Shown one piece after another: positions 1 to 7,578 of a stretch of 23,450 bases of DNA (position 1 is its first letter; each line of letters begins with the position of its first letter). The stretch comes from Armatimonadota bacterium (GTDB lineage: Bacteria; Armatimonadota; Fimbriimonadia; Fimbriimonadales; Fimbriimonadaceae). The notes below the pieces were generated by a model, which was given only the letters and a program-made list of their open reading frames with translations, was not told where the DNA came from and did not search any database. The stretch covers positions 1 through 23,450 of the forward strand of contig JAEVZK010000122.1 of NCBI GenBank assembly GCA_023392285.1, given 5' to 3'. Made by a program: the position numbers and the translations under genes.

Positions 1-759
1 GTTGATAGTGTCGGCGGTCTTCCAGAGCGAGAGAACCGAGTCGTTATACGCCTTCACCGCCTTATCGCCCGCGCTCTTCTTCTTGGCCGCTACTTCGTCA
101 GGAGTCGGCGCGAACTCCGTTCCTTGCAACTGGCGCGCGAAGTAGTCGATATCTCCCGGATTGTCGGCGCGATCGAAGCTGGCGCGAACCTGTTTGCTCG
201 TCTCATGCCTCTCGCGCATGTCCTGACGCTGGTCGATCCGGTCTTGCTGATTCATTGACTTTTCATAGCCCTGCTCTCCGAGGATCTGCTGTTGCACGAA
301 ATCGCGCTCGTCTGCCGCCTGGGACTGTTGAGCCTTGTAAGCGTTCACCTGGTCCTGATGCTCTAAAGCGTGGCGCTGGCCCGCGATCTGATGCACCGCG
401 TCTGCGGCATGATCGAACCGGCCCGTAATCGCCCCGCCGATCAGCCCTGCCCAAAGCTCCTCTGGGCGCAGTTGCACGTTGGGGTCGTACTGAGGAGGAG
501 GCGCGGAAAGCGTTTGCCCGAGTTGCGACAGCCTTGAGAGAAGCTGCGCCTGATGCGCCTCGCTTTCGGCTTTCATCTGCGCCTGGTTAATCTTGAACGC
601 CGCCCGGTCGTCGATCTCCCGGTCCTTATCCAGTTGGCGCTGCTTTTCATCATGCACCATGTCGCGCAAGTCCTCGTAAGAGCCAGGCCTAGGAGGAGGA
701 GGAGCGCTCCAAAGCGGCGAGGTGAAGACGTCTTGCTGAATCGGCAGTTCGTCGCTCAT
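1..759 (-). CDS. Internal virion / ejection-type protein, N-terminal part (cut by window edge)
   Basis: An open frame of 253 codons runs from the ATG at 759 to the left edge with no stop, so the gene continues outside the window. Its ATG overlaps the stop of the upstream gene (ATGA). The visible part has a proline-rich start (a run of four prolines near residue 21), then a long, highly charged Gln/Asp/Arg/Lys-rich helical stretch (about 28-75 and 135-205) that looks coiled-coil. A short glycine/alanine patch (LIGGAITG) lies near residue 108. No enzyme motif is visible. Its place after the nozzle and two small late genes is where T7-like phages encode the large internal virion (DNA-ejection) proteins, so that role is inferred from position and composition only. 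Confidence 0.75.
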   Translation of the reverse strand, partial: MSDELPIQQDVFTSPLWSAPPPPRPGSYEDLRDMVHDEKQRQLDKDREIDDRAAFKINQAQMKAESEAHQAQLLSRLSQLGQTLSAPPPQYDPNVQLRPEELWAGLIGGAITGRFDHAADAVHQIAGQRHALEHQDQVNAYKAQQSQAADERDFVQQQILGEQGYEKSMNQQDRIDQRQDMRERHETSKQVRASFDRADNPGDIDYFARQLQGTEFAPTPDEVAAKKKSAGDKAVKAYNDSVLSLWKTADTIN

Positions 760-1046
760 GGATGCCCCACCCCCGTAACGCTCGTCACGCCGCCGCTTGG
801 GTCGCCATTCGTCCCAGCGCCGCCACTGCTGCCGCCACTGCCAGCGAACCCGCCAAGGATGGAGAGTCCCCCAGCGCCGAGCGCAGAGGACGATCCAGTA
901 AGCGAGCGCAGCGCATCCGAAAGCGAACCCGTGAAACCGACTGATCGAAAGGCATCACGGAGCTTCTTGAGCATTTCGACCATATCGGTGCTTCCCGTGC
1001 CCAGCGCCGACATGTCAGGCTGTGTCTGATCCATCGTAGTAACCAT
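756..1046 (-). CDS. Small Gly/Ser-rich late protein
   Basis: The product has 96 residues if translation starts at the ATG at 1046, which has a GGAGG-like site about 11 bases upstream. An in-frame ATG at 1064 would add six residues and one at 1034 would remove four. The N-terminal half is amphipathic helical (around DMVEMLKKLRDAFRSVG). The C-terminal half is a low-complexity Gly/Ser/Ala tail. It overlaps the preceding gene by 32 bases and the following gene by 4. I do not recognise the family. The setting among virion genes suggests a minor virion or assembly component, but that is inference. Confidence 0.65.
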   Translation of the reverse strand: MVTTMDQTQPDMSALGTGSTDMVEMLKKLRDAFRSVGFTGSLSDALRSLTGSSSALGAGGLSILGGFAGSGGSSGGAGTNGDPSGGVTSVTGVGHP

Positions 1047-1647
1047 AGTGCTGCGCCCCTCCATAGCTGTCGCCCGATCCGCCCGCGCCTCCCTTCTTCT
1101 TGAAGGCTTCGGTGAGCCCAGAAAGAAGAGCAGAAAGAGAACCCGTCATATCGCCCTGCGGTGAGAGCTGATAGGCCCTGAAGTAGGAATCTGACACATT
1201 GCCCGGAGCCGCTCCAAGAGCGACGGTGTAGGCGTTCTGCTTGCGCGCGAACTCCGATCCCGCCCGATCGACGGCAAACGCCCTGATCGGATCGGCGGCG
1301 CGAGTTGTAGCTCCCGCTGCCCGCACGTTGAACTCGCTTGATGTGCCAGGCGTCCCACCACCTGCGGCGAATTCAGCGGTCACCCTTTTGAGGGCGTCCG
1401 CGATCGAGGCGTCAGACGCGACCTTGGCCGTTCGAATCGCCTCATCGGTTTCCGTCTTCGGATCGTAGGCGTCTGCCATATGCAGCATCTTCTGAGTGGC
1501 TGCCAGCTTCTCGGCGTCCAGCGCGCTTTGAAGGTTCAGCCCCTTCGCCATCAACCCGTTCGCCTTGTCGGCTTGCCCTTTCTGCTGCAAAAGCCCGAGC
1601 GCGCCAAGGGCAGTAGGCGCGAGCCAGCTCATGGTTGCTGCAGGCAT
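1015..1647 (-). CDS. Putative internal virion protein (T7 gp14-like position)
   Basis: The 210-residue product starts at an ATG sharing one base with the upstream stop (TAATG). Residues 7-22 are hydrophobic (WLAPTALGALGLLQQ) and could touch or cross a membrane. The middle (about 23-140) is Ala-rich, helical and charged. The C-terminus is Gly/Ser/Tyr-rich and disordered. T7 gp14, an ejection protein of about 196 residues, has a similar size and the same place between the nozzle/gp13 region and the large internal virion proteins. The sequence is too compositionally biased to claim homology by eye, so the assignment rests on gene order. Confidence 0.7.
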   Translation of the reverse strand: MPAATMSWLAPTALGALGLLQQKGQADKANGLMAKGLNLQSALDAEKLAATQKMLHMADAYDPKTETDEAIRTAKVASDASIADALKRVTAEFAAGGGTPGTSSEFNVRAAGATTRAADPIRAFAVDRAGSEFARKQNAYTVALGAAPGNVSDSYFRAYQLSPQGDMTGSLSALLSGLTEAFKKKGGAGGSGDSYGGAQHYGYYDGSDTA

Positions 1648-2009
1648 TAGATTTCTCCCTGGTAGATTTCCATCACTTTTGTAAATCCCCGGTCAGTCCA
1701 GAACTGACGCATCGACAGGTCACCTTCCGTTTCAAAGTGAACGTTGACTGTAGAGGCTCCCCAAGAACCAGCCTTCTTCCGGGCCGCGCGCCACATGAGC
1801 AGCGCGCCATGAGCATCCGGCGACCAGCAGCGCGTATCGTGGCCGAGCACCGCGTCTGACATCGATTCATTGCGGCTAAGGCAGATATGCCCCTCGATTC
1901 CGCGTTCGGGATGGACGAGCACTCCCACCCACGTCTCCACACCCGTATACAGTGGAAGCCCGAGCGCGAGGATTTCTTCGGGCGAAGCATCTCTGACCTG
2001 GAAGTTCAT
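1647..2009 (-). CDS. GNAT-like small protein (T7 gp13-like position)
   Basis: The 120-residue product has its ATG overlapping the previous stop (ATGA). It shows the feel of a GNAT fold: a beta-rich start (WVGVLVHPERGIEGHICLSRNE), a central helix (HGALLMWRAARKKAG), and a closing strand-helix-strand ending in RQFWTDRGFTKVMEIYQGEI. That ending resembles the typical GNAT motif of a residue pair followed by FYEKxGF. A clear acetyl-CoA-binding Q/RxxGxG/A loop is not obvious, so it may be a non-catalytic member. T7-like phages commonly carry a small acetyltransferase-like gene between the nozzle and the internal virion genes, which supports the call. Confidence 0.65.
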   Translation of the reverse strand: MNFQVRDASPEEILALGLPLYTGVETWVGVLVHPERGIEGHICLSRNESMSDAVLGHDTRCWSPDAHGALLMWRAARKKAGSWGASTVNVHFETEGDLSMRQFWTDRGFTKVMEIYQGEI

Positions 2010-4678
2010 GTACTAGACCCCGATGTCGCCGCCTCACGGCTGATGATGACGTTCTCGATCGTGTCTCCGGACGAACAGCCCTTGAATCTGAGCTTGTAAC
2101 GCCAGCCAGGAGCGACGTAGAAGTTAGCGAGAACCGCTTTGCCGCTCTCCTTCGTGAAGGTCTTCTCGGAAATGATGAGGTTGTTGCCGTCCTGCACCCA
2201 AACTTCCACCTTCGGTGTTCCGGTGCCCTGAATGGTCATGCCCTTAATCTGCTCGCGGCCAGTCTCGAGCCACCCCGTCTCGTATTCCCAGGCAATATCG
2301 GTGCCCGCGTCGTTTTCCGCGCCGGTGCCCATCTGATAAACCGCTCCGGTGGAACTCAGGAAGAAGAAGCCGCGCTCGCGGTTGGTGCAAATCGCCTTCA
2401 CTTTGTGCTGCAAAGTGCCCGAAAGCCAGCGCTTTTCTCTTGTCAAGCAGAGAAAGGCCGCGCCATTAAACACCCAAATCTCATCTCGGTACTCAGCAAT
2501 GGTTAGCCCTGAGTAGCTGCCACCCAAGAGATCGGACCATGACCTGCGAACCTCAGCGGTTTCCTCGCGATCGGCGAGTGTGCCATTGTCCTGGCCGTTG
2601 AAGCTGCGCCCTACGCTGTAATACCAAAGCCCGTCCTGCGATCCGACTTCGAAGCCGCCGCCGTACCCACAACTCGCGCGGTAACCCACCGAACCGCGAG
2701 ATCCTGGGAGACGACGAAAAGAACTGGCAAACGCCGGCGAATCTCCTACCATTGCATAAGCTGAATAGCTGGTCGCCGCATAAAGGCTTTCTTGCCCCGC
2801 GATGCCGTATACCTCTTCTGCCCGGCTGTCGGAGACGTAATCGGTGCGGCCGCGCAGAAGATCGGTATCTGAAGGCTGCTCAGCGTCAGTCTGGTCGGGT
2901 GAGGGAGCAAACCGGAAGGGTTGCCCAACCCACGAAAGATGAGCCTGACGGCGCGCCCCGACGACAAGGCATTGATGCCACGTCCCGATCGCGATCCCCG
3001 GCGAAGCGAAATCAGAAGGAGCTAGTCCGAGCTGATTGTCGCCAAACTGCGGCAGGTCGGCAAGCTCAGATTCGAGGAACGTGTCAATGATCGAAGGAGT
3101 GCCCGTGTTGGCCACGCCATAGGTTCCATCGGCATTTGGCAAGCGGTGAAAAATTCCCGTCTTCTTGTCGCGACGATAGAAATAGAGCTTGTCTGATGAT
3201 GTGAGATTGGCGTTTACGGCTCCAGTGATCGTCACTTTGGCACCACTGATCGTGTTGGCTGGCGGGATATTGAAGGTGAACACTGTCGGGCTCAAATCAC
3301 TTTCCAGCCCGGTGGAGTCACTTACATAGCTGTACGCATATTCAATGCGCGCCGTGGTCGGCGAGGCGTCCAGATTCAGGGGAGCGTTATCATTGAGCCA
3401 CTGGTAGCCAAGAAGCGGCTGGATGGAAATCGTTTGTCCGCTCGATAGTAAACGGATGTAAAACGTGACCCGAAACTTCCGGATATGAACGCGCTCTGAT
3501 CGCGAAGCACCCTCCATTTCAAAGTAGCGGCTGTTGTTCGGGCCAGCGTAGGTGACGTTCGTCGATGCGGCTCTTGGCACGTATGTCGAAGCAGACGAAT
3601 CAATCAACGTTAGCCCAGTTAGCTCCCGGTCATTGAAGTCGTTATAGGTTCCGTTTGCTGCACCAAATCGCAGCTGGATAAAATCGTTGCGGCTAAAGTC
3701 TTGATCCGCGCTCCATTCAAAATCAACCGTTACCTGCGCGTCAGCCTGGTCGTGTGTGAGTGTAAAGACAACGTTCCCGGTGGATTGGATAGATGTGGTT
3801 GGATTCGATGTCTGCCATCCAGACATGCCCGTGATGCTGAGCCCGGTGGTCGAGACAGTATTCGCGCCCCCGATGGTTGAACCTACTGCCGTAGGCGCAA
3901 GCGCCGGGCGAGATGGGCGAGAGAACGTCGTCGTCGCATTGGCAGACGTGCCGATCGTCTTGGCAATCATCCCTTGCGTCTGGTTCACGCCGTAAATCTT
4001 GTTGCTGTACTGGGCGAAGACCCACTCGCCAGCATTCAATCCCGTTGCGACCTGCGTAAAAACACCGCTAACCGGGTCGATCACATAGAGCGTGGCCGTC
4101 GTGTCGCCGCTCTTTTGAATGACCGCGATGTACTCTTCGGCAAGTCCACCCTTCACTTCTTCGGTGATCGTGATCGCAGGGCTTGTCCCGCCCGAGAGTG
4201 AGCTGGTCGACGTGATGAGATTGACGTCCAAATTCGCGTAGGTGCCCGTGAACTGAATAATCCAAGCGCTGGTTGGGCCAGGACCGCCCGTCACCCGCAC
4301 GTCTCCAATTAGGATTTCCGCAAGGTCTTCCAAGGCTTGCTGCACCTGCGCTGCCGTGGCATTGTAAGGAATCGCCGCCGTGGTGCCACTCACGTTCGCG
4401 GGCGAAACCCAGGTGAGCGTAAACGTGCCGCCCGTCGGAACGCCAGTGATAGTCACCTTCTGCTGTTCATCGTTACTGAACTTGCCGTAGCCGAATCCCC
4501 AGCCAACGTCAGCAAGCGACGCGCCGGACCTCTGCCCGAAGAGCGTATAGCCCGCCCGTGCCTCGAGGATGCCGCGATCGGTGTTGCAGTTCGACATCGA
4601 CCAGCAGCGGCCTTTCGGAATGCGGTTTTCTGCAACTGAGTTGAGAAGCCCGCCGAAATCGAGCGGTTCGCGCTGCAC
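2006..4678 (-). CDS. Large tail nozzle / stabilisation-type protein (T7 gp12-like position)
   Basis: This is the largest gene here, about 890 residues from a GTG one base after the upstream stop. A longer version from the GTG at 4735 would overlap the previous gene by 56 bases. The start at 4678 is preferred because such proteins usually open with a short tag followed by xPLDFGGLxxS and an RAGY-type sequence, as seen here (DFGG at about residue 6, EARAGY near 40). Residues about 70-175 form a repeat-like Ig/fibronectin-type unit (VTITGVPTGGTFTLTW, then VRVTGGPGPTSAWIIQFTG), a module common in phage and bacterial surface proteins. The C-terminal half is rich in GLWYYS, DEIWVFNG and FFFLSSTGAVYQM-like strands, typical of beta-propeller nozzle proteins. 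It follows the adaptor, as gp12 follows gp11 in T7. Confidence 0.8.
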   Translation of the reverse strand: MQREPLDFGGLLNSVAENRIPKGRCWSMSNCNTDRGILEARAGYTLFGQRSGASLADVGWGFGYGKFSNDEQQKVTITGVPTGGTFTLTWVSPANVSGTTAAIPYNATAAQVQQALEDLAEILIGDVRVTGGPGPTSAWIIQFTGTYANLDVNLITSTSSLSGGTSPAITITEEVKGGLAEEYIAVIQKSGDTTATLYVIDPVSGVFTQVATGLNAGEWVFAQYSNKIYGVNQTQGMIAKTIGTSANATTTFSRPSRPALAPTAVGSTIGGANTVSTTGLSITGMSGWQTSNPTTSIQSTGNVVFTLTHDQADAQVTVDFEWSADQDFSRNDFIQLRFGAANGTYNDFNDRELTGLTLIDSSASTYVPRAASTNVTYAGPNNSRYFEMEGASRSERVHIRKFRVTFYIRLLSSGQTISIQPLLGYQWLNDNAPLNLDASPTTARIEYAYSYVSDSTGLESDLSPTVFTFNIPPANTISGAKVTITGAVNANLTSSDKLYFYRRDKKTGIFHRLPNADGTYGVANTGTPSIIDTFLESELADLPQFGDNQLGLAPSDFASPGIAIGTWHQCLVVGARRQAHLSWVGQPFRFAPSPDQTDAEQPSDTDLLRGRTDYVSDSRAEEVYGIAGQESLYAATSYSAYAMVGDSPAFASSFRRLPGSRGSVGYRASCGYGGGFEVGSQDGLWYYSVGRSFNGQDNGTLADREETAEVRRSWSDLLGGSYSGLTIAEYRDEIWVFNGAAFLCLTREKRWLSGTLQHKVKAICTNRERGFFFLSSTGAVYQMGTGAENDAGTDIAWEYETGWLETGREQIKGMTIQGTGTPKVEVWVQDGNNLIISEKTFTKESGKAVLANFYVAPGWRYKLRFKGCSSGDTIENVIISREAATSGSST

Positions 4679-4679
4679 G

Positions 4680-5405
4680 TTAGCCAACGTTGAAGATGCT
4701 CCTTGTCCGGTACCGGCCACGCACAACCGGATCACGCCTCATGCTTTCCGTTTGCTGAATCAGTTCCTGCATCTGAGCAGCCGCGCCCTTGTTGAAATAG
4801 CTCATGCGCTCGTAATCGGACTCTGTGTTAGAGCTCCAGTTGATGAGCCCAACGGCGATGAAGACAGCCGCGCATTCGATGAACTCTTCTGGAATCGACA
4901 CCTCAACGACGTCGCCGCTCGCATCGGTGGCAATGTCGGGATGCAAGACGCTACCCGCCGCGAAGCAGTTGGAATACGCCTGGTCCGGCACCTTATACAG
5001 CCGAATCGATGTGGGAGAAAGCCTGATCGCGCGCGAAGGTCGCCCAGTGCCTTGAACCTGATAGCCGCTGTCCAGATGCAGGAGATCATTCAGCGTGATA
5101 AGACCGGGTGAATGGCTATCCGATAGATCGTAGAGCGGCGCGCCGTCGATGGTGATGAAGTCCACCCACGCGATCTGTGAGGCGAACGCATCTCCCCTTA
5201 GGTCATAGATTCCATTTGAGGGAATCGAGCCGCCAGGGTCCAGCGTGAAAGCGATTTGATCGTTATAGAGGCAGCGGGTTCTAGCAGAAAAGGAGCGCAG
5301 TTGCCGGTTGCAGACCGCGTTCATATCCGGATCCTCAGTGACGTAAGGGTTCCCCGACGTACTAACGATCTGCTGGACGATGGACATTAATTCGGATCGG
5401 GTCAT
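4680..5405 (-). CDS. Head-tail adaptor (connector) protein, T7 gp11-like position
   Basis: The product has about 241 residues from the ATG at 5405. No convincing ribosome binding site is visible, and an in-frame TTG at 5438 or ATG at 5387 are alternatives. The N-terminus (MTRSELMSIVQQIVSTSG and on) is helical. The middle is a beta segment with a PSRAIRLSPTSIRLYKVPDQAY strand pair. The C-terminus is a long helical stretch with EEFIECAAVFIAVGLINWSSNTESDYER and a tail of QMQELIQQTES. Helix-beta-helix with a basic C-terminal tail fits adaptor rings that sit between portal and nozzle. The gene sits between capsid and nozzle as T7 gp11 does. It is separated from the capsid gene by a hairpin terminator. 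Confidence 0.7.
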   Translation of the reverse strand: MTRSELMSIVQQIVSTSGNPYVTEDPDMNAVCNRQLRSFSARTRCLYNDQIAFTLDPGGSIPSNGIYDLRGDAFASQIAWVDFITIDGAPLYDLSDSHSPGLITLNDLLHLDSGYQVQGTGRPSRAIRLSPTSIRLYKVPDQAYSNCFAAGSVLHPDIATDASGDVVEVSIPEEFIECAAVFIAVGLINWSSNTESDYERMSYFNKGAAAQMQELIQQTESMRRDPVVRGRYRTRSIFNVG

Positions 5406-5412
5406 GTCGATA

Positions 5413-5455
5413 AAACGGGAAAGCCGTAAACACCTCAAGGCGACATGTTTACGGC
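5413..5455 (-). terminator. Rho-independent terminator or attenuator after the capsid gene
   Basis: A perfect 10-bp inverted repeat (GCCGTAAACA with TGTTTACGGC, 5423-5432 and 5446-5455) has a 13-base loop. On the minus strand it is followed by TTTCCCGTTTT. It lies between the capsid stop and the adaptor start. The U-tract is interrupted, so partial read-through is likely, which would give more capsid than adaptor mRNA. Confidence 0.6.
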
Positions 5456-5473
5456 GTGGTCATGAGGCTGTGA

Positions 5474-6472
5474 TTAACTGATGTCGCGAATCAAGCCGTT
5501 GAGGGCAGGGTCATTGCAACCGAGGCCAGCCCAGATGGTGCCGACCTGCTCATAAGCGTCGGTGCCGGGAATCTTGGCCAGCGGGTGCAGCTTCGGAGCC
5601 TTCTGCATGGCGGCGTACCAGACCGAAGAGGTCAGCACGGCGATCGATCCGTTCAAGGTTGAGCCGATGCGCGGGTCCTGAACGCCGGTTGCGCCCCGGT
5701 AAACGACGTTGTCGATACCGAACTTCACCGAGAAGCCTTCGTGCGTGAACCGCTCGTTCGGAGCGATCGAGTTCTTGAACTTGCCCCACACGTTGTTCGA
5801 CGCGGTGTACGAGCAGAGCAGCACGTCCGGCTTGCCCTTGCGGTTCATGTTGCTCTTGGCAGCAATGCCATCAAGCATGTCATCGACCAGCATCAGGTCA
5901 AATGCGCCCGCGCCGGTCTTGAGCTGAGCCGCCCATTGCGTGTCCGTAGACTGCGAGATGCCGCCGGGCGAGTTGGACGTCGAGAGCACGTAATAGAGTC
6001 CCAGCGCCTTGCTATTGTCGCTCGCGTCGATCGTGGTAGATGCAAAGTCCGTGCTTGCCTTGTTAAGCCAAGAATCGTTGAACTGCATCTTCTTACCCTC
6101 GAGCAGATTGCCCCGCTCGCCATTGGCAAGTGTCGTCGCCTCAGATTCCAGGATCGTGTAGTTTCCTCGGTAGTGGCCGAAGTAGTACTTGGCCTGGCTG
6201 AGTGCGTTTGTGACGTTGTAGGACATCGCGACAAGCTCGCCCGATCCTGTAGCAACGCCCGCGACCGGGTTGGTCTGATCGTCGCCCAGGATGCCAAGAA
6301 TCATGGCGTTGCGCTGGACCGTGAACCCCTTATTGAAGTTCGTGCCCTGCATCTCCAGGATCTGGAGAAAAGGGTGAGCGGAGGTCCAGATGCTCCGCCA
6401 CGTGTTGGTAATGCGCTGCTCGACTGCGACAGCCGCAGCATTCAGAAAGTTAGAGTTTCCAGAAAAGCTCAT
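5474..6472 (-). CDS. Major capsid protein (HK97-fold type)
   Basis: The 332-residue product builds the icosahedral shell. The start ATG has AAGGA about nine bases upstream. The features are those of a phage coat protein: an N-terminal helical arm (NAAAVAVEQRITNTWRSIWTSAHPFLQILE), mixed alpha/beta core, NALSQAKYYFGHYRGNYTI and ANGERGNLLEGKKMQF segments, and a C-terminal block (DVLLCSYTASNNVWGKF, VVYRGATGVQDPRIGS) matching the A-domain area of HK97-type coats. Length is close to T7 gp10 (about 345). It follows a scaffold-like gene and precedes a terminator. No decoration or protease domain is visible. Confidence 0.85.
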   Translation of the reverse strand: MSFSGNSNFLNAAAVAVEQRITNTWRSIWTSAHPFLQILEMQGTNFNKGFTVQRNAMILGILGDDQTNPVAGVATGSGELVAMSYNVTNALSQAKYYFGHYRGNYTILESEATTLANGERGNLLEGKKMQFNDSWLNKASTDFASTTIDASDNSKALGLYYVLSTSNSPGGISQSTDTQWAAQLKTGAGAFDLMLVDDMLDGIAAKSNMNRKGKPDVLLCSYTASNNVWGKFKNSIAPNERFTHEGFSVKFGIDNVVYRGATGVQDPRIGSTLNGSIAVLTSSVWYAAMQKAPKLHPLAKIPGTDAYEQVGTIWAGLGCNDPALNGLIRDIS

Positions 6473-6531
6473 TTATTTGTTTCCTTATCGTTGCGATGGG
6501 TAGCCGGATGCAGGCAGGGAGGAGGAAAGGC

Positions 6532-7503
6532 TCAAGATTTCTGCGGGATCAAACCGCGCCTGGCCATAGCGAAGATCTCGTCGGCGGTCATGCCGCTTGA
6601 ATCGAAGGTGTTGCCCTCGCCCGACGGTGTCTCAGGAGCCTTGCTCTGACGATTCTTCACCGCCTCGTTGGCAGATGCCGCCGCGAGCGATTTGGCATTG
6701 ACCTTGAGCCATGCCGCAACACCGTCCGAAACGCCCGTCGACTTAACCGCTGCGGCGATTTCGGTAGGAGCAACATCCCGACCGTATTCCGCTTTGATCG
6801 ACTGCGCCGCATCGGCAAGCATCCGCTCTTCTTTGGTTCCCCGGACGTGGCTTTCCACTTCCGGCAGAACCTTCTTCACCTCGGCGAACTGACCTTCAAG
6901 CGCCTGAAGCCGCTGCATCGCCGGTGCGAAAGCTGCGACGATCGCGCGAGACTCCTCAGAGAGTTCGTTCCAGTCGATCTGCGGCACGTTAGCGCCCGCT
7001 GGCACCACCGGAGCGTTGCTCGCCGGAGCTGCGCCTAGCGAACCGCCAGACTCAAGCTGATCGACCATGGCGAAGAACTGATCCCTCGCGGCGTCCGGTA
7101 GCGCGGCCAGTTTCTGACCTACTGCGACAAGCGCCTCGTTCTGAGAGAGCAGCATCTCGCCACTCTTCTTGAGCTCGGCCGCTTCCTGGAACCGCTTATT
7201 CGAAGCCTTCGTGATCTCGTCGGCGTTTCGGGCTTTGGTGATGAGTCCCTTGAGCTCTTCCTCGTCGTACTCGGTTTCGCCGTATTTCAGCTTGCCGTCT
7301 ACGATTTGAAAGGCTGCGGGCTTCTCTTCCTCCGCCGGTTCGTCTTCCTCATTTGGAGCTTCTTCCGCTCCCCCGTCTGCACCCGTTTGGGATGTCTGTG
7401 GCTCGTCGAAAAACATGTGGTTAGCGTCGATAGGATTAGAGCTATCACTCGTTCCCTCGAACAACTCGTCCGCTGTTGAATCGATTGCGTTATCTATGTT
7501 CAT
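6532..7503 (-). CDS. Capsid assembly scaffolding protein
   Basis: The 323-residue product has its ATG about four bases after AAGGAC. The first 60 residues are very acidic and low in complexity (EEAPNEEDEPAEEEKPA). A short beta unit follows (FQIVDGKLKYGETEYDEEEL), then a long helical and coiled-coil body. The C-terminal part is basic and helical (ANEAVKNRQSK ... TADEIFAMARRGLIPQKS). An acidic N-terminus, helical middle and small positively charged helix-turn-helix tail that binds coat protein is the standard layout of phage scaffolds (T7 gp9, about 307 residues). It sits directly between portal and capsid genes. No protease motif is seen, so scaffold loss is probably by exit and not by cleavage. 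Confidence 0.85.
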   Translation of the reverse strand: MNIDNAIDSTADELFEGTSDSSNPIDANHMFFDEPQTSQTGADGGAEEAPNEEDEPAEEEKPAAFQIVDGKLKYGETEYDEEELKGLITKARNADEITKASNKRFQEAAELKKSGEMLLSQNEALVAVGQKLAALPDAARDQFFAMVDQLESGGSLGAAPASNAPVVPAGANVPQIDWNELSEESRAIVAAFAPAMQRLQALEGQFAEVKKVLPEVESHVRGTKEERMLADAAQSIKAEYGRDVAPTEIAAAVKSTGVSDGVAAWLKVNAKSLAAASANEAVKNRQSKAPETPSGEGNTFDSSGMTADEIFAMARRGLIPQKS

Positions 7504-7519
7504 GTGTGTCCTTCTTGCA

Positions 7520-7570
7520 CTCCTTCACGTCAAGCGGTTGGAACTTTAGGTTCGCCGCTTCGGGCTAGTA
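7520..7570 (-). other. Portal-scaffold spacer with a nested hairpin
   Basis: The 75-base gap between the portal stop and the scaffold ATG contains, on the minus strand, AAGCGG and CCGCTT flanking an inner GAAC-CTAAA-GTTC stem. No U-run follows, so it is not a classic terminator. It may be an mRNA processing or stabilising hairpin ahead of the highly expressed scaffold-capsid genes. It could also be chance. Confidence 0.3.
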
Positions 7571-7578
7571 GCAAAAAT

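Noticed and set aside
5741..6649. A 302-codon plus-strand frame antisense to the capsid gene
   Set aside because: It mirrors the capsid gene's codon pattern, is Arg/Val/Leu-biased without domain features, and has no ribosome binding site.
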